Positions 14,501 through 25,836 of a stretch of DNA of 64,000 bases are shown here, one piece after another. The stretch is from NCBI GenBank assembly GCA_022453515.1, contig JAJNNY010000040.1, positions 124,001 through 188,000 on the forward strand. The letters are read 5' to 3'. The stretch comes from Astrocystis sublimbata. Lineage: Eukaryota; Ascomycota; Sordariomycetes; Xylariales; Xylariaceae. The translations under genes were made by a program, and so were the position numbers. The notes under the pieces were generated by a model that saw nothing but the letters and a program-made list of their open reading frames with translations, was not told where the DNA came from and made no database searches. Position 1 is the first letter of the stretch. Every line of letters starts with the position of its first letter.

Positions 14501-17500
14501 ATGTTACATCTAGTTAGGTGAGGGTTAAAAATACAATCGACTACTCCCACGCCAAGTACGAGACGAATCTGACGAGATCCAATTCAGCCAGCCGAGCCGT
14601 TCTCAGCGTCCGGAGTACAAGTAAGTAAGCACGTACCTGTGCGTAAGAGTAAGTTGCCCTCGTAGGTAGGCTATCGCATCATCCCTAGTGATCCGTATGT
14701 TCAAGGTGCGATGCACGTCATCCCTAATCTCTCGATGTCATGTCTTGTAGCCGGCATCACATCAGTGAGCTCCAGCGGATGATGGATGGATTGGATTGCT
14801 CATGTCATACTGCAGGTAGGGAGATAGGTAGGTAAGATCAGGTCAGGTCAGGTCAGATTGCGAACAGTGCTAAGTGCTCAGACTCGTTCTCCTCTCTCTC
14901 ACCCTCATCCCCGGCCCCCCGGGTTTTAGAGCTGAATGAGTTTAGGCGTTGCGCACGAGCCTTGCGCACAAGAAGTTTCAAGTTTCAGTCGGAATTGGAA
15001 ATCAAGAAAACAATTGCTCGGATATATTCTCAACATCTCAATTCATGAAGTTGTGATTAATAATGATGCCCATTTGTTTATGATGTGTAAGCTATGATGT
15101 GTCTACTATAGATACCTTTCTTTTATTATACAGTACTTACTTACATAGGGTATCATTCATGTATAGCAACAGTCGACCAAACTATATGTGCGCGTCAGAA
15201 CCAATAATGTCTTGCGTGATTTGTTGCCGCGGCCAACAGCGAGCGAACCTTTCTGCGAACCTATGGCCACACCGGCGAAGTTCTAGACGAACTCGACTTA
15301 CATACATACTCGTACTCCGTACACACAAGCACTATACTGTACTTGTACTATAAGCGGATACTTACACGATGTTCGATATAGCATAGTTCAGATCCTCACC
15401 GTTGTGATTACGCAACGAGCTACTCCTTAGTGTGGGACTGGCACAGTACAGTATATATAGTACAGTAGAAACAAGTGCCGCGACGATCCTCATCAAAACG
15501 GACGAGACAGACAGACACCAGATCGAATCGATAGGGTATCTCTATTCTCACGATCACGTCAGGTTGACTTGTTGGCCCGCTTCTTTTTTTCGCAGGTCTT
15601 GTCTGCCGATGCCGTCATCATAGTACACACAAGCACGGACTCGACAGGCGAGTCCGGGTATTACCTTGCCTTGCCTCTCTGCTATCTTGGGCGCTTTTCA
15701 TCTCATCTCATCTCGCTGACGGTGGGAGAACCCGCGCTCACTGCTCACTCATTCAGCCGATTCGGATCTCGGTCGCCAGAGGGAATATCAACCTGGGCAG
15801 GTAAGATTCCCAGGGTAATTGATTAGCCCTGGCCCCCTTGGGTACCTAGGTACGTGAATACCTACATACCAGTACGCAGAGAACCTCGTCGCGTGTCGGT
15901 TCCGTACGATCAAAGATTTTATCCTGCTTGCCAGCACGTGCGGACTAGACTAGACTACACAAAATCTAATCTCCCGCTCCTCCTCCTCCTCTTTCACAAG
16001 AGACAAAGAGAAACAGAGACTTCTAGAAAGGCAGAAGAATCCTTCCCAAGCTAGCTTACTAGCAGCAACGGCCGGCTATTTACCTCCTAGAAAGGAAAAG
16101 CCAGGTAGGGTAGGGCTGCGAAGAAAAAAGCTCTTCTGCGCGCTGGGCCCGAGCCATGTGTCACCGAGGCTTCCGCTGCTCATCACCTTCCCCATTCCGC
16201 CTAGAGCCCCATGGCTTTCGGGAACGGGCCAATGCATACCTAGGCTACGTGGAGCAAAGCGAAGACTAGATAGATAGAGAAAGAGATATTCATGTGGCAG
16301 AGGGCGATTCGCGTTTTGCGATCGCACGCTGATTAGTCGAGCCGGTTCCATAGCCGTGTTTCCCTAGTGCCGCTCACTAACATGGGTTTTCTCAACTGGG
16401 ATAGCTCCAATCTTGGCTTTCTCTCTCTTTCTCACTCGTCAATTCGCGTTGGGAGGAGCCGGGACCAGATGGTGCCCCTAGCTTACATACATGGTAGATA
16501 GATGCCTTGCCCGTTACCGGTTTGGCGAGCTTACGTACCCTACCGTTGGTAGCGGCTGGGCAGGCAAGCTTTCTGTTCCTCGACCTCGGAAGACCCAATG
16601 AGTTGGGATGGGATGAGCCCCCGGCCCTATTCTAGGTAGGTCGGGAGCTCAGTCGGTAGCTAGCTACTCGTATGAAGAACTGCCACTCGAGCCACAATCA
16701 CTCACACAGATCAGTTTGACGCCGCCTCCGCATCGTGTTTTCTGTCTGTGGCTTCTTAACGGGGCCAATAGACTATCTATCTATCAATCGATCGATGATC
16801 TGCCTAGCAGTTCCCCCCCGGTGAAACCCACGCTTGCAAAATGCACATTTTGTTTGTGTGTGTAAATGCAGGTCTGTCTCATGTGGAGATTGTATTTCGT
16901 TCCTCAAGGACTTAGTCGGCGCCGAATAGGCAAGCTGAGTGAGATCACACAAAGTGATGGGGCTCGTGGGGGAAGCAAGCAAGCAATTGGAGGATGGAGA
17001 TGGGATGGGCGGGAGAGGCCAAGATCCGAAATGCATGTGAGCATTTGGGGGTTGTGTTGTGTGTGCTCTGCTCACCTCATTCCTGCAAGGTACGCGATAG
17101 AGTAGATTGATTGAGTTGCGTGCCACGCCGCCACCTCAGCGACTTTCCAACAACAAGTAATCGCTCACGCAACTCACTCGAGTTGCCTGCCGTTAAGGGC
17201 TTCATTGGCTCGGCCCATGGATAACGGGATCCAAGTGGATTCGCTGTTCAGTTGCAATTGTTGGCAATTTATGTGCTCGGATGCATCTTGGTCACAAAAT
17301 ACGTCGTTCGGTCCCAAAACGCGGCATTAGGCATCATCGTGAGGTCCTGTCTGTCTGTTGGTCGGTCAATCGGTCGGTCTGTCAAGGGGTTGTTTGTTTG
17401 TTTGTTGGCACCCTTTCATCAAGGGAATATGCTAGTGACACGCATATCCGAACCGCAATTTAGATCTGGATCAACTCCGTAGATCAACGTAGCATCTGAT

Positions 17501-19269
17501 CGTGCGGATGTCTGGCCCGCAAGGTCACGTACGTCCGCCGTAAACCTTTCAACGCCGTATACGCATACACACATACATACATACACACATGCGTGGTGAG
17601 CAATATGCGAGGGATCTCATAGTCGCAAAGGGCTGTGCAACGCCACCAAAAAAAGATCACGACAAGAATTATACGACTGGGCTCATTCGTTAGCGCGTCA
17701 CCTCGCAACGGGCCAGGCTTGATCCAAATTCATGCCGCTCGCCTTTAGGGCTGAGCGAGCAATCCAATTGGTCTCTCGCCAGCTGGGAAGAAGGGGCCGT
17801 GAATGCGACCCTCCCTCTCGCGATACGTGGCGTCGCGGTGTGGTAGGACCCCAGATTGGTGTTTGTTCGGGCGGCACGCACAATCTGACTGTATGTACTT
17901 CGTACACGGCAAACATCTTCCTGCTCGCCAATGAGAATCTACGATTTGTGCGCGACGTGGGACGTCAACATGGTCTTTTGGGACGCAGGCAAGCAAGCAA
18001 ATCGCGCTTTGGCAACAACTTTGGCTGCTGAATGGGCCATGAGCCGTGAGCAATGCAACGCAACGCAATGCGCCCCCTCAGCTTTCCCAATCAGCCGGGC
18101 TCGCTCGAACACCCACCACCTACACCATCTACACCTACCCGTTCGGCCCGCGGCGTTGGGTTGCTGTTCGTTGAGCAGACATGACTTGGATCCCCTGCAT
18201 ACGGATATATATTACCTCCATCGACATAGCGTGTGTCTAGGCAAGTTACTAGGCAAGTATAGGCGAAAGGCGTTCGAGATGCTCTCATGCGTAGTCGTGA
18301 TCGTGTGCTTAGCAGTGCGCGATTTGGCACCAAAATATATCGAAAAGCTCTTAGTTAGGACGGCTCTTACATAAGGACGTGTAAGTAAGTAAGTATCCAT
18401 GCCGGCTCATGAATCATGCGAGGGATCCGCCTCGACGCCGCTCGCGTTGCGAGCCCGAATTGACAATGTCGATCACCCAGGTCTGGCCGCGTCTGTGGAA
18501 CCCTTCCGTCCAAGTGCGCTCTTTAATAGTCGCCGTTCACACACAGCAAGTGAGACGCTAAAGCAACCATTTCGCCCTCGAAATGCTCGACTCTCATGCA
18601 GCATTCGTAGATTACGTGGTGGTATCGTCCCAGAGATTGTGCCGCGCTGCTGTTGCTTTTTCGCAAACCGGTCTGTGCGGGCACTGAGCTCATTCATTCG
18701 GTTCACGGCGCCTAGATCCTCTCATATTTGGAAGCTATCTCCGTCTAGATTGGACTTTCGTCCGATTGATTGATTGCCCTCATCCAATGCCAACAATTCA
18801 TCCTTGGGGTGAGACTTTTTCGAGCTGTGGCCAGTTCGTTGGATTGAATCGATGCCCGAGCGACGTGTTCTGGCAAAGTTGGAGGTCACAATGCGATGCC
18901 TCCCCAACTTCGAAAATGACGTGCCATGTCTCATTAATTGGCTGTAGAAATGTAAAACAGGCAGCTAGTAATATCAAGTCGTGTTGCATTCAATAGAGGT
19001 TGAGAGACGAATCGCTAGGGCTTAGCTGTCGATTCATGGATTTAGGCGGATGACTCAAACATTGTTGAGAACGACACCATCGTCAAAACTCATGTTACCC
19101 TGCTGGTTAATGCGTCGGACTGCAATAGCGCAATCTGCTTACATCGATAGTCCTACTGTAACTGTCATGCGATCATCTTGATTCGAGGCCTCCCTCATAC
19201 GATACTGATTGCAAGTGATGCGCATATTGTTGTATCAAAATTCCCTTAAAATCGAAAAACATTCTACGG
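8511..19269. other. 10.8-kb region without a supportable gene
   Basis: Only short overlapping open frames on both strands. The longest (8987-9685 minus, 232 codons) is low-complexity Thr/His/Pro and probably lies in the promoter/5' UTR of the preceding gene. Contents seen: simple repeats (GTCT, CCAG, GTTT, ACAT units), many GTAAGTA and TAGG/CCTA runs, and two exact copies of a 12-bp palindrome (11962-11973, 15842-15853). No 5S rRNA or convincing tRNA was found by eye. Non-coding transcripts cannot be excluded. Confidence 0.5.
14324..14345. repeat. (CCAG)n microsatellite
   Basis: About five and a half uninterrupted CCAG units in intergenic DNA. A (GTCT)n run lies about 100 bp upstream (14229-14245). 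Confidence 0.9.
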
Positions 19270-21112
19270 CTACAGAATATACCGGAAGCCAGGAGCAACT
19301 GCTTCCCGATTTTCAACTTCTGTCCCCTGGAGCTCGGACGTCTCCTGTTCCTCCAGTCTCTTATTCTCTTTCTGCAACACGAACCTCGTCACCAGAGCCA
19401 GGACTGCTACCAAAAATGCGACGCCAGCCGTTGCAGCACCTCCAGGCAAGTATCCCGGACCATCGGACTCGGGAAACATGTAGCTGCCGTAGATATTCGC
19501 TGAGTTGCCGATGACGTTGGCAAAGGAAATACACGCACTCCGCTTCACCAGGGGTCGTGGGAAGCTGTTGGCGACCCAGGCGAGGATGATCTCGTAGGAT
19601 GTAACGGCTCCGATGGGCATTAGGAACAACTATGAACACCATAAGTCAGTGATGGTCTCAGTAGGGACAGAAGCGCCTCGTGGGCCTGGAATTGAAGGGT
19701 AAGAGTGTGCGATACTTACAGCAAAGAATCGCGCCGCTTTATTCAAAGTCGAAACAGCAATGATATTTCCAGCCACGGATATCAACATTAAAGAGACAAT
19801 ATGCAAACTGCGATCGTTGAAATGACTTGACGTCCACGTCGCAACAAGCGAAACCAAAAACGTAGTAATCCAAATAGGCACCGTCAGAAGCAGTGTCTCA
19901 ATATCACCGTATCCGAGACTTTTCGCAATAGTAGGGAAGAAGTACTGAAAGGCTTGAGACAATATCGAAACATGTTGAAGAAGTGTGAAAAGGTATAGCC
20001 GCGGATCCTTAAAAGCCATCTTGACTCCCTCCTTTATCGAGCTCGCGTCAGCGAGATCAGCCTCGCCGGTGTCGTCGACAAGTCGCCATTGCGCATATGC
20101 TTGTTCTTCGGGCGTCAACCACTTCGTAGTCGTGGGGTAGTTGGGGAGGATGAAGGCGGCTATGATGGCGACTGCGACGGTGATGGTTCCTTCGATGATG
20201 AAAAGCCAGCGCCTATACCTTTGTCAATACACACATCATCCATTAGTCAAGTATAATTGTCGTGCTACTCACCACCCTGTGATTCCGTGAGCTCCGCTCA
20301 AGTTTGACAGAACACCAGCACCGAAAAGACCGCCAAAGGCGTTGGCTAGTGCGCTGCCGGAATAAAACCAGGCGATTCTATGAGCCATCTCGGCGCGGGT
20401 ATACCAACTCGACATCAAGAATATCTAAGTTGATGATACGTTGTCAGCAGCGTCCAAATGGTTTTTTCCCTATCATTCTCGAAAGGCACCAAACAATCTC
20501 TCAGATTACTTACAGCTCCTGGAAAGAACGGCGCTTCTGCAAAACCTAGGAAGAAGCGAGTAGCCACGAGGCCCCCGAAAGACTGAACAGCGGCTTGCGA
20601 AGCAGAAATGACACCCCATATGCCCATCGCGATGCCAAGGAACACCGATGGCCGAGCCCTGGTAAGCAGCAAGTTGGAAGGCAGCTGCATCAACAGATAA
20701 CCTACGAACAGAATACTCGTCGCCAGGTTGAAATCAGTCCCCGACATATTCAAGTCTTCTTCGAGAGTGCCGAGTCGAGCTTGTGACAAGTTGCTATTTC
20801 ATTCAAGAGTCAGCATGGCTAAGTATTGCTTGGTATTGTGGAATGGGTGCCTCACTTTCGGTCCAGGAAATTGAGGAGATACATCAACACCAGCAATGGA
20901 AGCAGGTGCAGGTCGACTTTGCGCATCACTTTTTTCGTCATGCCTCGGTGCCAATTTGCATCTGATCCCGCGAATCGCCGGAATTGGGCGATCTGCTCTT
21001 CGTCGATGTCGTTGATCTGTGCGGCGTCCTCGACGACTTGTGCCCTATGCTCAATTTGGACCACATTGTGTTTGCTGGCCTCGAGAGGCTCCTCGGCGTT
21101 CGAGTTGCTCAT
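19270..21112 (-). CDS. MFS transporter, Dal5/allantoate-permease (anion:cation symporter) type, 513 aa
   Basis: Probable plasma-membrane importer of a small organic anion; substrate unknown. Five exons: 21112-20856, 20793-20514, 20424-20273, 20212-19720 and 19629-19270. Introns of 62, 89, 60 and 90 nt all have GT-AG ends and consistent phase. Family marks: a hydrophilic N-terminal leader, then LLVLMYLLNFLDRNNLSQARL at the end of TM1, TSILFVGYLLMQLPSNLLLTR (TM2), RFFLGFAEAPFFPGA (TM4), and GWRWLFIIEG after TM6, which is typical of Dal5/Tna1-like permeases. A hydrophilic central loop (KWLTPEEQAYAQWRL) separates the two six-helix halves. The start is the ATG at 21112; a longer in-frame TTG at 21145 is not credible. 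Nicotinate, allantoate, biotin-precursor and similar substrates all occur in this family and cannot be told apart here. Confidence 0.92.
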
Positions 21113-22808
21113 CGTGAGTCGAAGGGTTTGAACTACGACCTTCAATCGTGCCGACTATCTGCTGACTGAATCAATGCGAAGTACAATTTTCCCCTCACAT
21201 GGACACTGATCTCGCTTATATTTTATATACCAGCCTGCAGCTGAGAGCCGTGGCTCTTTCGACTCGCCCTCGGCTTTCCCCGCTAGGGCCCCTTATCTTG
21301 TACACCTATGACACGTGGTATCATGATGTCAATAGGGTAATCCTTTCCGCGAATGGTGGCTACCCTTCGAAAGTAGGATTAGAGTTGCGAGATGAGGAGA
21401 TCTGGTGTGGAGATTGTCGCCCTAACGCGGGTTATGCGCGGGAATGTCTCTCCCTGAGGGGTTCAACCTGTCTCATTGGGATAATGATCTCCGATAGGTC
21501 TTAGCATTGGGGATAGTCATCCGGATTGTAGCACAATTCAACTGTCCAATGTATGGCTCACGTCAATCATCTCCAAATATCGGTTGGGGTAGCTGTCGTT
21601 ACGCAAAATCGGTGCTCGGTCGTGTTCATAGAAAAGTAGAGGAAATATAACATGACGCTGGAGGCACTGCTACCTCTATTGATTCTTATCATGCAGGCAT
21701 GGTGTACATATTACGCTGTCATGCATATAATACTGCATATATTTGAATCGATTGATGGTCTGGCCGAGTAGTGACGGGACCAAAGAGTAGCTACCTTGTC
21801 GTCGAATAGGCTATTAGCACCACCAACAGCATGTGTGAGAACTGGATTTTGACCCTCAAGCATCAAAGAATGTATGCGACTTATAGCGATGTTGATTTAA
21901 ATTTCTTGCCTATGAATGAGTCCGATATTTGCAAGGGCTGTTGTTCGTCTTGTCAATCGATAACAGACTTGTGCTATGCATTTTGACACAACAGCAGTAA
22001 TAATTACATCTATGATATGTTTCAAACTTGGAACCTTCTTTTCTTTAACAAGAAGCCAGGAAACAACACCCCCACCTTGATATAATTAATTATACTCGTG
22101 CCCAAGTAACGTTAACAACAATGTGGCTTTAGCGAAGTGTAAAGCCCCGAGAGATGGGGAATCATCAGGGTCTAGATCTGCTATTCCTCGCCCACTACAT
22201 CATGATTGTAGTGCTTTGCAGATTCGATCTGATCTGACATTCGGCAAATCTAGCCTATTTCGTGATCGGAGTGTTCGCGTATCGCATCATATCTCAGGCA
22301 AGCGTATTATCGTGCATCGGAGCCCCAGTGAGGTCTTAGTAAGAACATTCTCAGGGCATGTCATTTCAAGCAACTAAACTTCCTCACCATAGGTTGTCGT
22401 AGTTCACTACTACGTTAGCCGGAGCGATACAAGCCTGATATCATGAACAATTCAGTCCCAAAGTATAGCTATCCATGCATCTGTTTGGGCATCCTCGGTA
22501 CTCGGCTACGGTAGCGAAGGGAGTGACGTCGTCGGCACATTAGGTAACGTTGGATCTATTGATGTCACTGAAATAGTCAAGCTCCATCGCCAAGATTCCA
22601 CGCAGGTTGGGGAAACCTGGAGTAGCCAAGAAAATATTCTGGTTCTTTCAACAGCATTATCGGCACATGAGTATCCATCGGCCACGTGGGGTAGCTTGAG
22701 TCTATTCCGATCTCGAATAGATATCAAATTGACCGTTCAATAAAAGAGCGAAGGCGCTGTTCACGATGATTAAAAAATAAAAGTCGGTAAAGCCTCCTCG
22801 CAATCCCC
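21113..22808. other. Intergenic, no gene seen
   Basis: 1.7 kb between the start of the MFS gene and the stop of the dioxygenase gene. Somewhat AT-richer than its surroundings from about 21.5 to 22.1 kb. No open frame with family resemblance. Confidence 0.6.
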
Positions 22809-23663
22809 TTAATCTTTACCCCGAATCTCCTCACTCAGCGGCCCCTGCCGCGTCCAAATATTCATCCCAATCTTCTCCCCACTCGTAACCGGCAAGCCCG
22901 CATGCAACGTCCTCTGGTCCCCGGAGCCATCCTCCAGCACATTCGACCAGAAGACGGCGTTTCCGACAACAGGGCGGAAGGTAACGCCGTTATCCCACGG
23001 CTCGTCGCAGTCGACGAATTCGCACCAGCGCGCGTCGCGCGGCGGCTTGACCATGGGGAAATTCGTGCCGCCGCCCGTGACATTTTCAGCCAAGACGTAG
23101 GCGAAGAAGGAGGACTGCCTATTGCCGCCGATGTCTGACGTCGCGTGCGCCGCGTTCGTAAACCAGTCCGTGTGGAAGTGGTAGCGCTCGCCCTTGCCGT
23201 ACTTGACCAGCTGCAGCGGCTCGAGGTGGCTGCGCGGCGTGTCGAAGCCCTGGAACAGCAGCGCGCGCTCCTCGATGCAGCGCACCACGTCGTCGCGCTC
23301 CACACTCGTCGATTGCGAGGTCCGCGTCTGCCGCTGGCCTTGGTTGCCGCCGTCGGCTACTGCGGATCGCGCGAAGGTGTCTTTTCTGCGATGGGGGTTA
23401 GTGGAAACTCAGCTTAACTAACATTGACCACGGATGGGGTTTTTTGTTGTGCGTAGAACTTACGTGATGGCTTGTAGGTGTGCTTGCTCGTCTGCTTTTA
23501 GAAAACCGTCGAGATATATCACGAGCGGCGACTGCGATACCATGTATGTTTTGTATGCGGGATGTTCGCAGGCATAGCTCTGGCTATTGCTATTATCATC
23601 GCTCTGTGCACTGGCGGCGTTGGCGGCCAGCACCGCGCACAATATTGATTTGATGAGACTCAT
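22809..23663 (-). CDS. Secreted prolyl 4-hydroxylase alpha-type 2OG-Fe(II) dioxygenase, 258 aa
   Basis: Predicted hydroxylase of proline or another side chain in secretory-pathway proteins, using Fe(II) and 2-oxoglutarate. Two exons (23663-23464, 23385-22809) flank a 78-nt intron. An N-terminal signal peptide (MSLIKSILCAVLAANAASA) precedes a P4Hc domain. Fe ligands are H138 and D140 (FHTDW) and H228 (LHAGLP); K238 (SGEKIGMNIW) is in place to bind the 2-oxoglutarate carboxylate. The C-terminus is IRGKD, with no HDEL/KDEL retention signal, so retention in the ER would need a partner, or the enzyme is secreted. It lies head-to-head with the PDI-like gene starting at 24167, with 503 bp between start codons. 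The substrate cannot be read from the sequence; fungal members are not proven collagen-type hydroxylases. Confidence 0.9.
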
Positions 23664-24166
23664 TTCTGAAATTTTTTTGATTTCGATTTTAGAGACTAAA
23701 CACCTGAGTCAATTCAATTCAAGACGAGACATGTGGTGATGATTTTGTATTGCGATTATAGACCCAGATGTCATCGCTAAGGGATCCGATCGTCGCATCC
23801 CCCCCTTAGGGGTTCGACCAGCCAAAGGTGAAACATCTGAAGTCTCTCCTGTCGTTCGTCGAAACATTGTGTTTCAATCGAGCTGAACGGGCCTGCGAAA
23901 TGCGAGCGAAATGGGATGCAAAGCCAGCCCCCAGCGGCGGGTGGCAGGGATTATACAGCGCCCCGCGTCTGATCTTCCGAGAGGAACAGTGCACTTACAC
24001 CCCCTGCAGGAAGAACCCCTGAAATAGATTTGCAGGGTAGCTTCGCGAGCTCGGCGATGGGACTGATTTGCCTTAATAGCTCACTTACTGTCTGTCGACT
24101 GATGATATTTACTTTCGTCATATCAAATTGAACCCAAGCTGGGAAAGACCATTTTGACGATTCGAA
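23664..24166. promoter_or_regulatory. Shared bidirectional promoter region
   Basis: 503 bp between the divergent ATGs of the prolyl-hydroxylase-like gene (minus) and the PDI-like gene (plus). No other gene fits here. The role as a shared promoter is inferred from geometry; I did not identify a specific factor-binding site. Confidence 0.55.
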
Positions 24167-25525
24167 ATGAAGCTCACAATTTCTGCATTATCGACGGCCA
24201 CGCTTCTCAGCAGCTGTTCGGCATGGAAGCATACTAGCGGACAGGATCTCCGCAGTGCGATATCCGGCAACGACCATGCCCTGGTTGCGTGTAAGTCAGC
24301 TCTCATGATATTTCAGCTCACCAGAGGTGATAGTAGATGACATTTGCTAAAGATTGATGAGAATACAGTTATTGATGTACGTCCCTTCCTATACTCAATT
24401 CAAAATGAATTCCAATTGACTCTGTGTCAAAACCTAGTCCTCATCGTAAGTCTAATGCGCCAATTAACCTCACATCTCCAAATAAATGCCTAACGGGAGG
24501 TAATAGAACTGGAAGCCAAGCGCTTGAGCCAGAATGGACGTCTGTCGCCAGCTCGCACGATGCATTAATGAGCGTCGACTGCGCATCCGAATCCGCCCTA
24601 TGCGATGAACATAATGTCATCTCCTACCCTGCCATTCGATATTTCGATGGCCACGGCCAGACCAAGCTATATCGAGGGCCGAGGAGAGCATCAGCGTACG
24701 CGACCCTACCCTATAATATTAACCCAATGAACAGAACATAAAAAGGCTCAAACAATCCCAGGATCCTCTCATTCCTCAAAAGAGCCGACCGCCCCGCCAT
24801 CACCGCTCTGGACGAAGCGAAAAGCGCCGCTTTCCAATCAGTGGACGACGTGGTATTCATCGCGCACGTAAATGCCCGCGACGAGCACATCGCAAACGCA
24901 TACGAGAAGCTCGCAGCGCAGTACAGCGACCGCGCCTCCTTCGGATCAACCGACACCGAGGGCGCCACGACGGTCGAGTGCTACAACAACCGCGACGAGC
25001 AGAAGTTCACGCTGTCCGCCCTGACGGCCATCGACGCGTTGCCTAAGCTAGTTGACAGCTGCTTGGCGCCTCTTATTGGGGAGTTCACGCGGGGCAACGA
25101 GATGGACTATCTCCAGGTATGTTACTGCCAGAACCATCCGAGGTGAGAATTAGAAAAAGCTAATTATCGATGTCTAGTCTGGCAAATCGCTCGTCCTGTT
25201 CTTCTCGCCATCCTCAGCCGAGCGCGAGGCCTACGTCAGCAAGATGCGGCCCGTCGCCAAGATGTACAAGGAGTACCTCAGCTTCGTGACGGTCGACGCG
25301 GATGAGTACGCCGACTTCGTCGTGCCGCTCGGCTTGATCCCCGGCGTCTTTCCCGCGCTGGCGGTACAGAATCCGCCGCGCGGACAGACTTTTCCATTCG
25401 CTGAGGGGGCGGCGATCACGCCGGAGAGTGTTGGCGCGTTTGTGATGGATATTGTGCAGGGCAAGGTGAAGCCGTGGGATGGGCAGCCTAGGCAGAGGAA
25501 GGCTCAGTCGCATGATGAGCTTTAG
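24167..25525 (+). CDS. Redox-inactive PDI-like protein (a-b-b' architecture) with HDEL, 343 aa
   Basis: ER-lumenal thioredoxin-fold protein, probably a chaperone or scaffold rather than an oxidase. Six exons: 24167-24290, 24369-24376, 24438-24445, 24507-24695, 24762-25116, 25178-25525. Introns are 78, 61, 61, 66 and 61 nt, all GT-AG and in phase. Exons 2 and 3 are only 8 nt each. Seen: a signal peptide (MKLTISALSTATLLSSCSAW); an a-type domain whose active-site stretch reads FIDSSSTGSQALEPEW, the same length as the PDI consensus FYAPWCGHCKALAPEW, with CGHC replaced by STGS; b and b' domains, the latter marked by GVFPALAVQNPPRGQTFPF; and a C-terminal HDEL. The second catalytic a' domain of canonical PDI is missing. 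Leaving out the microexons deletes the active-site loop, which supports them. It is divergent from the prolyl-hydroxylase-like gene. Confidence 0.85.
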
Positions 25526-25836
25526 TGTGGGTGGTATGTGATTGTTACATCTCGGCCAGATTAGGATGGGGTCGATGGGCATGTATTTGAAGTGCCTCGG
25601 CAACTTGGGACCCTCACTCCGGTTTCGGTGAGGCAAGATAACGTCAGTGTCGCATTTATCAATATCTCACTTGTCTCATCATGCTGTTTTCACCTTTCAT
25701 CATGTTTGTAGACCAGCGGGCCTTTCCAATATTCCAATTCTTAACCAACTCAAGAGATCCTATATCGTGATACTCTATGTACGTGTAGGCGTGATTTCCG
25801 ACCTCATATGCCTGTATAACACTGGCCTTCCCCCCT
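25526..25836. other. Short convergent intergenic region
   Basis: About 310 bp between the stops of the PDI-like gene and the S53 protease. It holds the 3' ends of both; nothing else is visible. Confidence 0.6.

Noticed and set aside
22862..23305. Second minus-strand frame inside the prolyl-hydroxylase gene
   Set aside because: Arg/Ser-rich frame-shifted shadow of the P4Hc exon.
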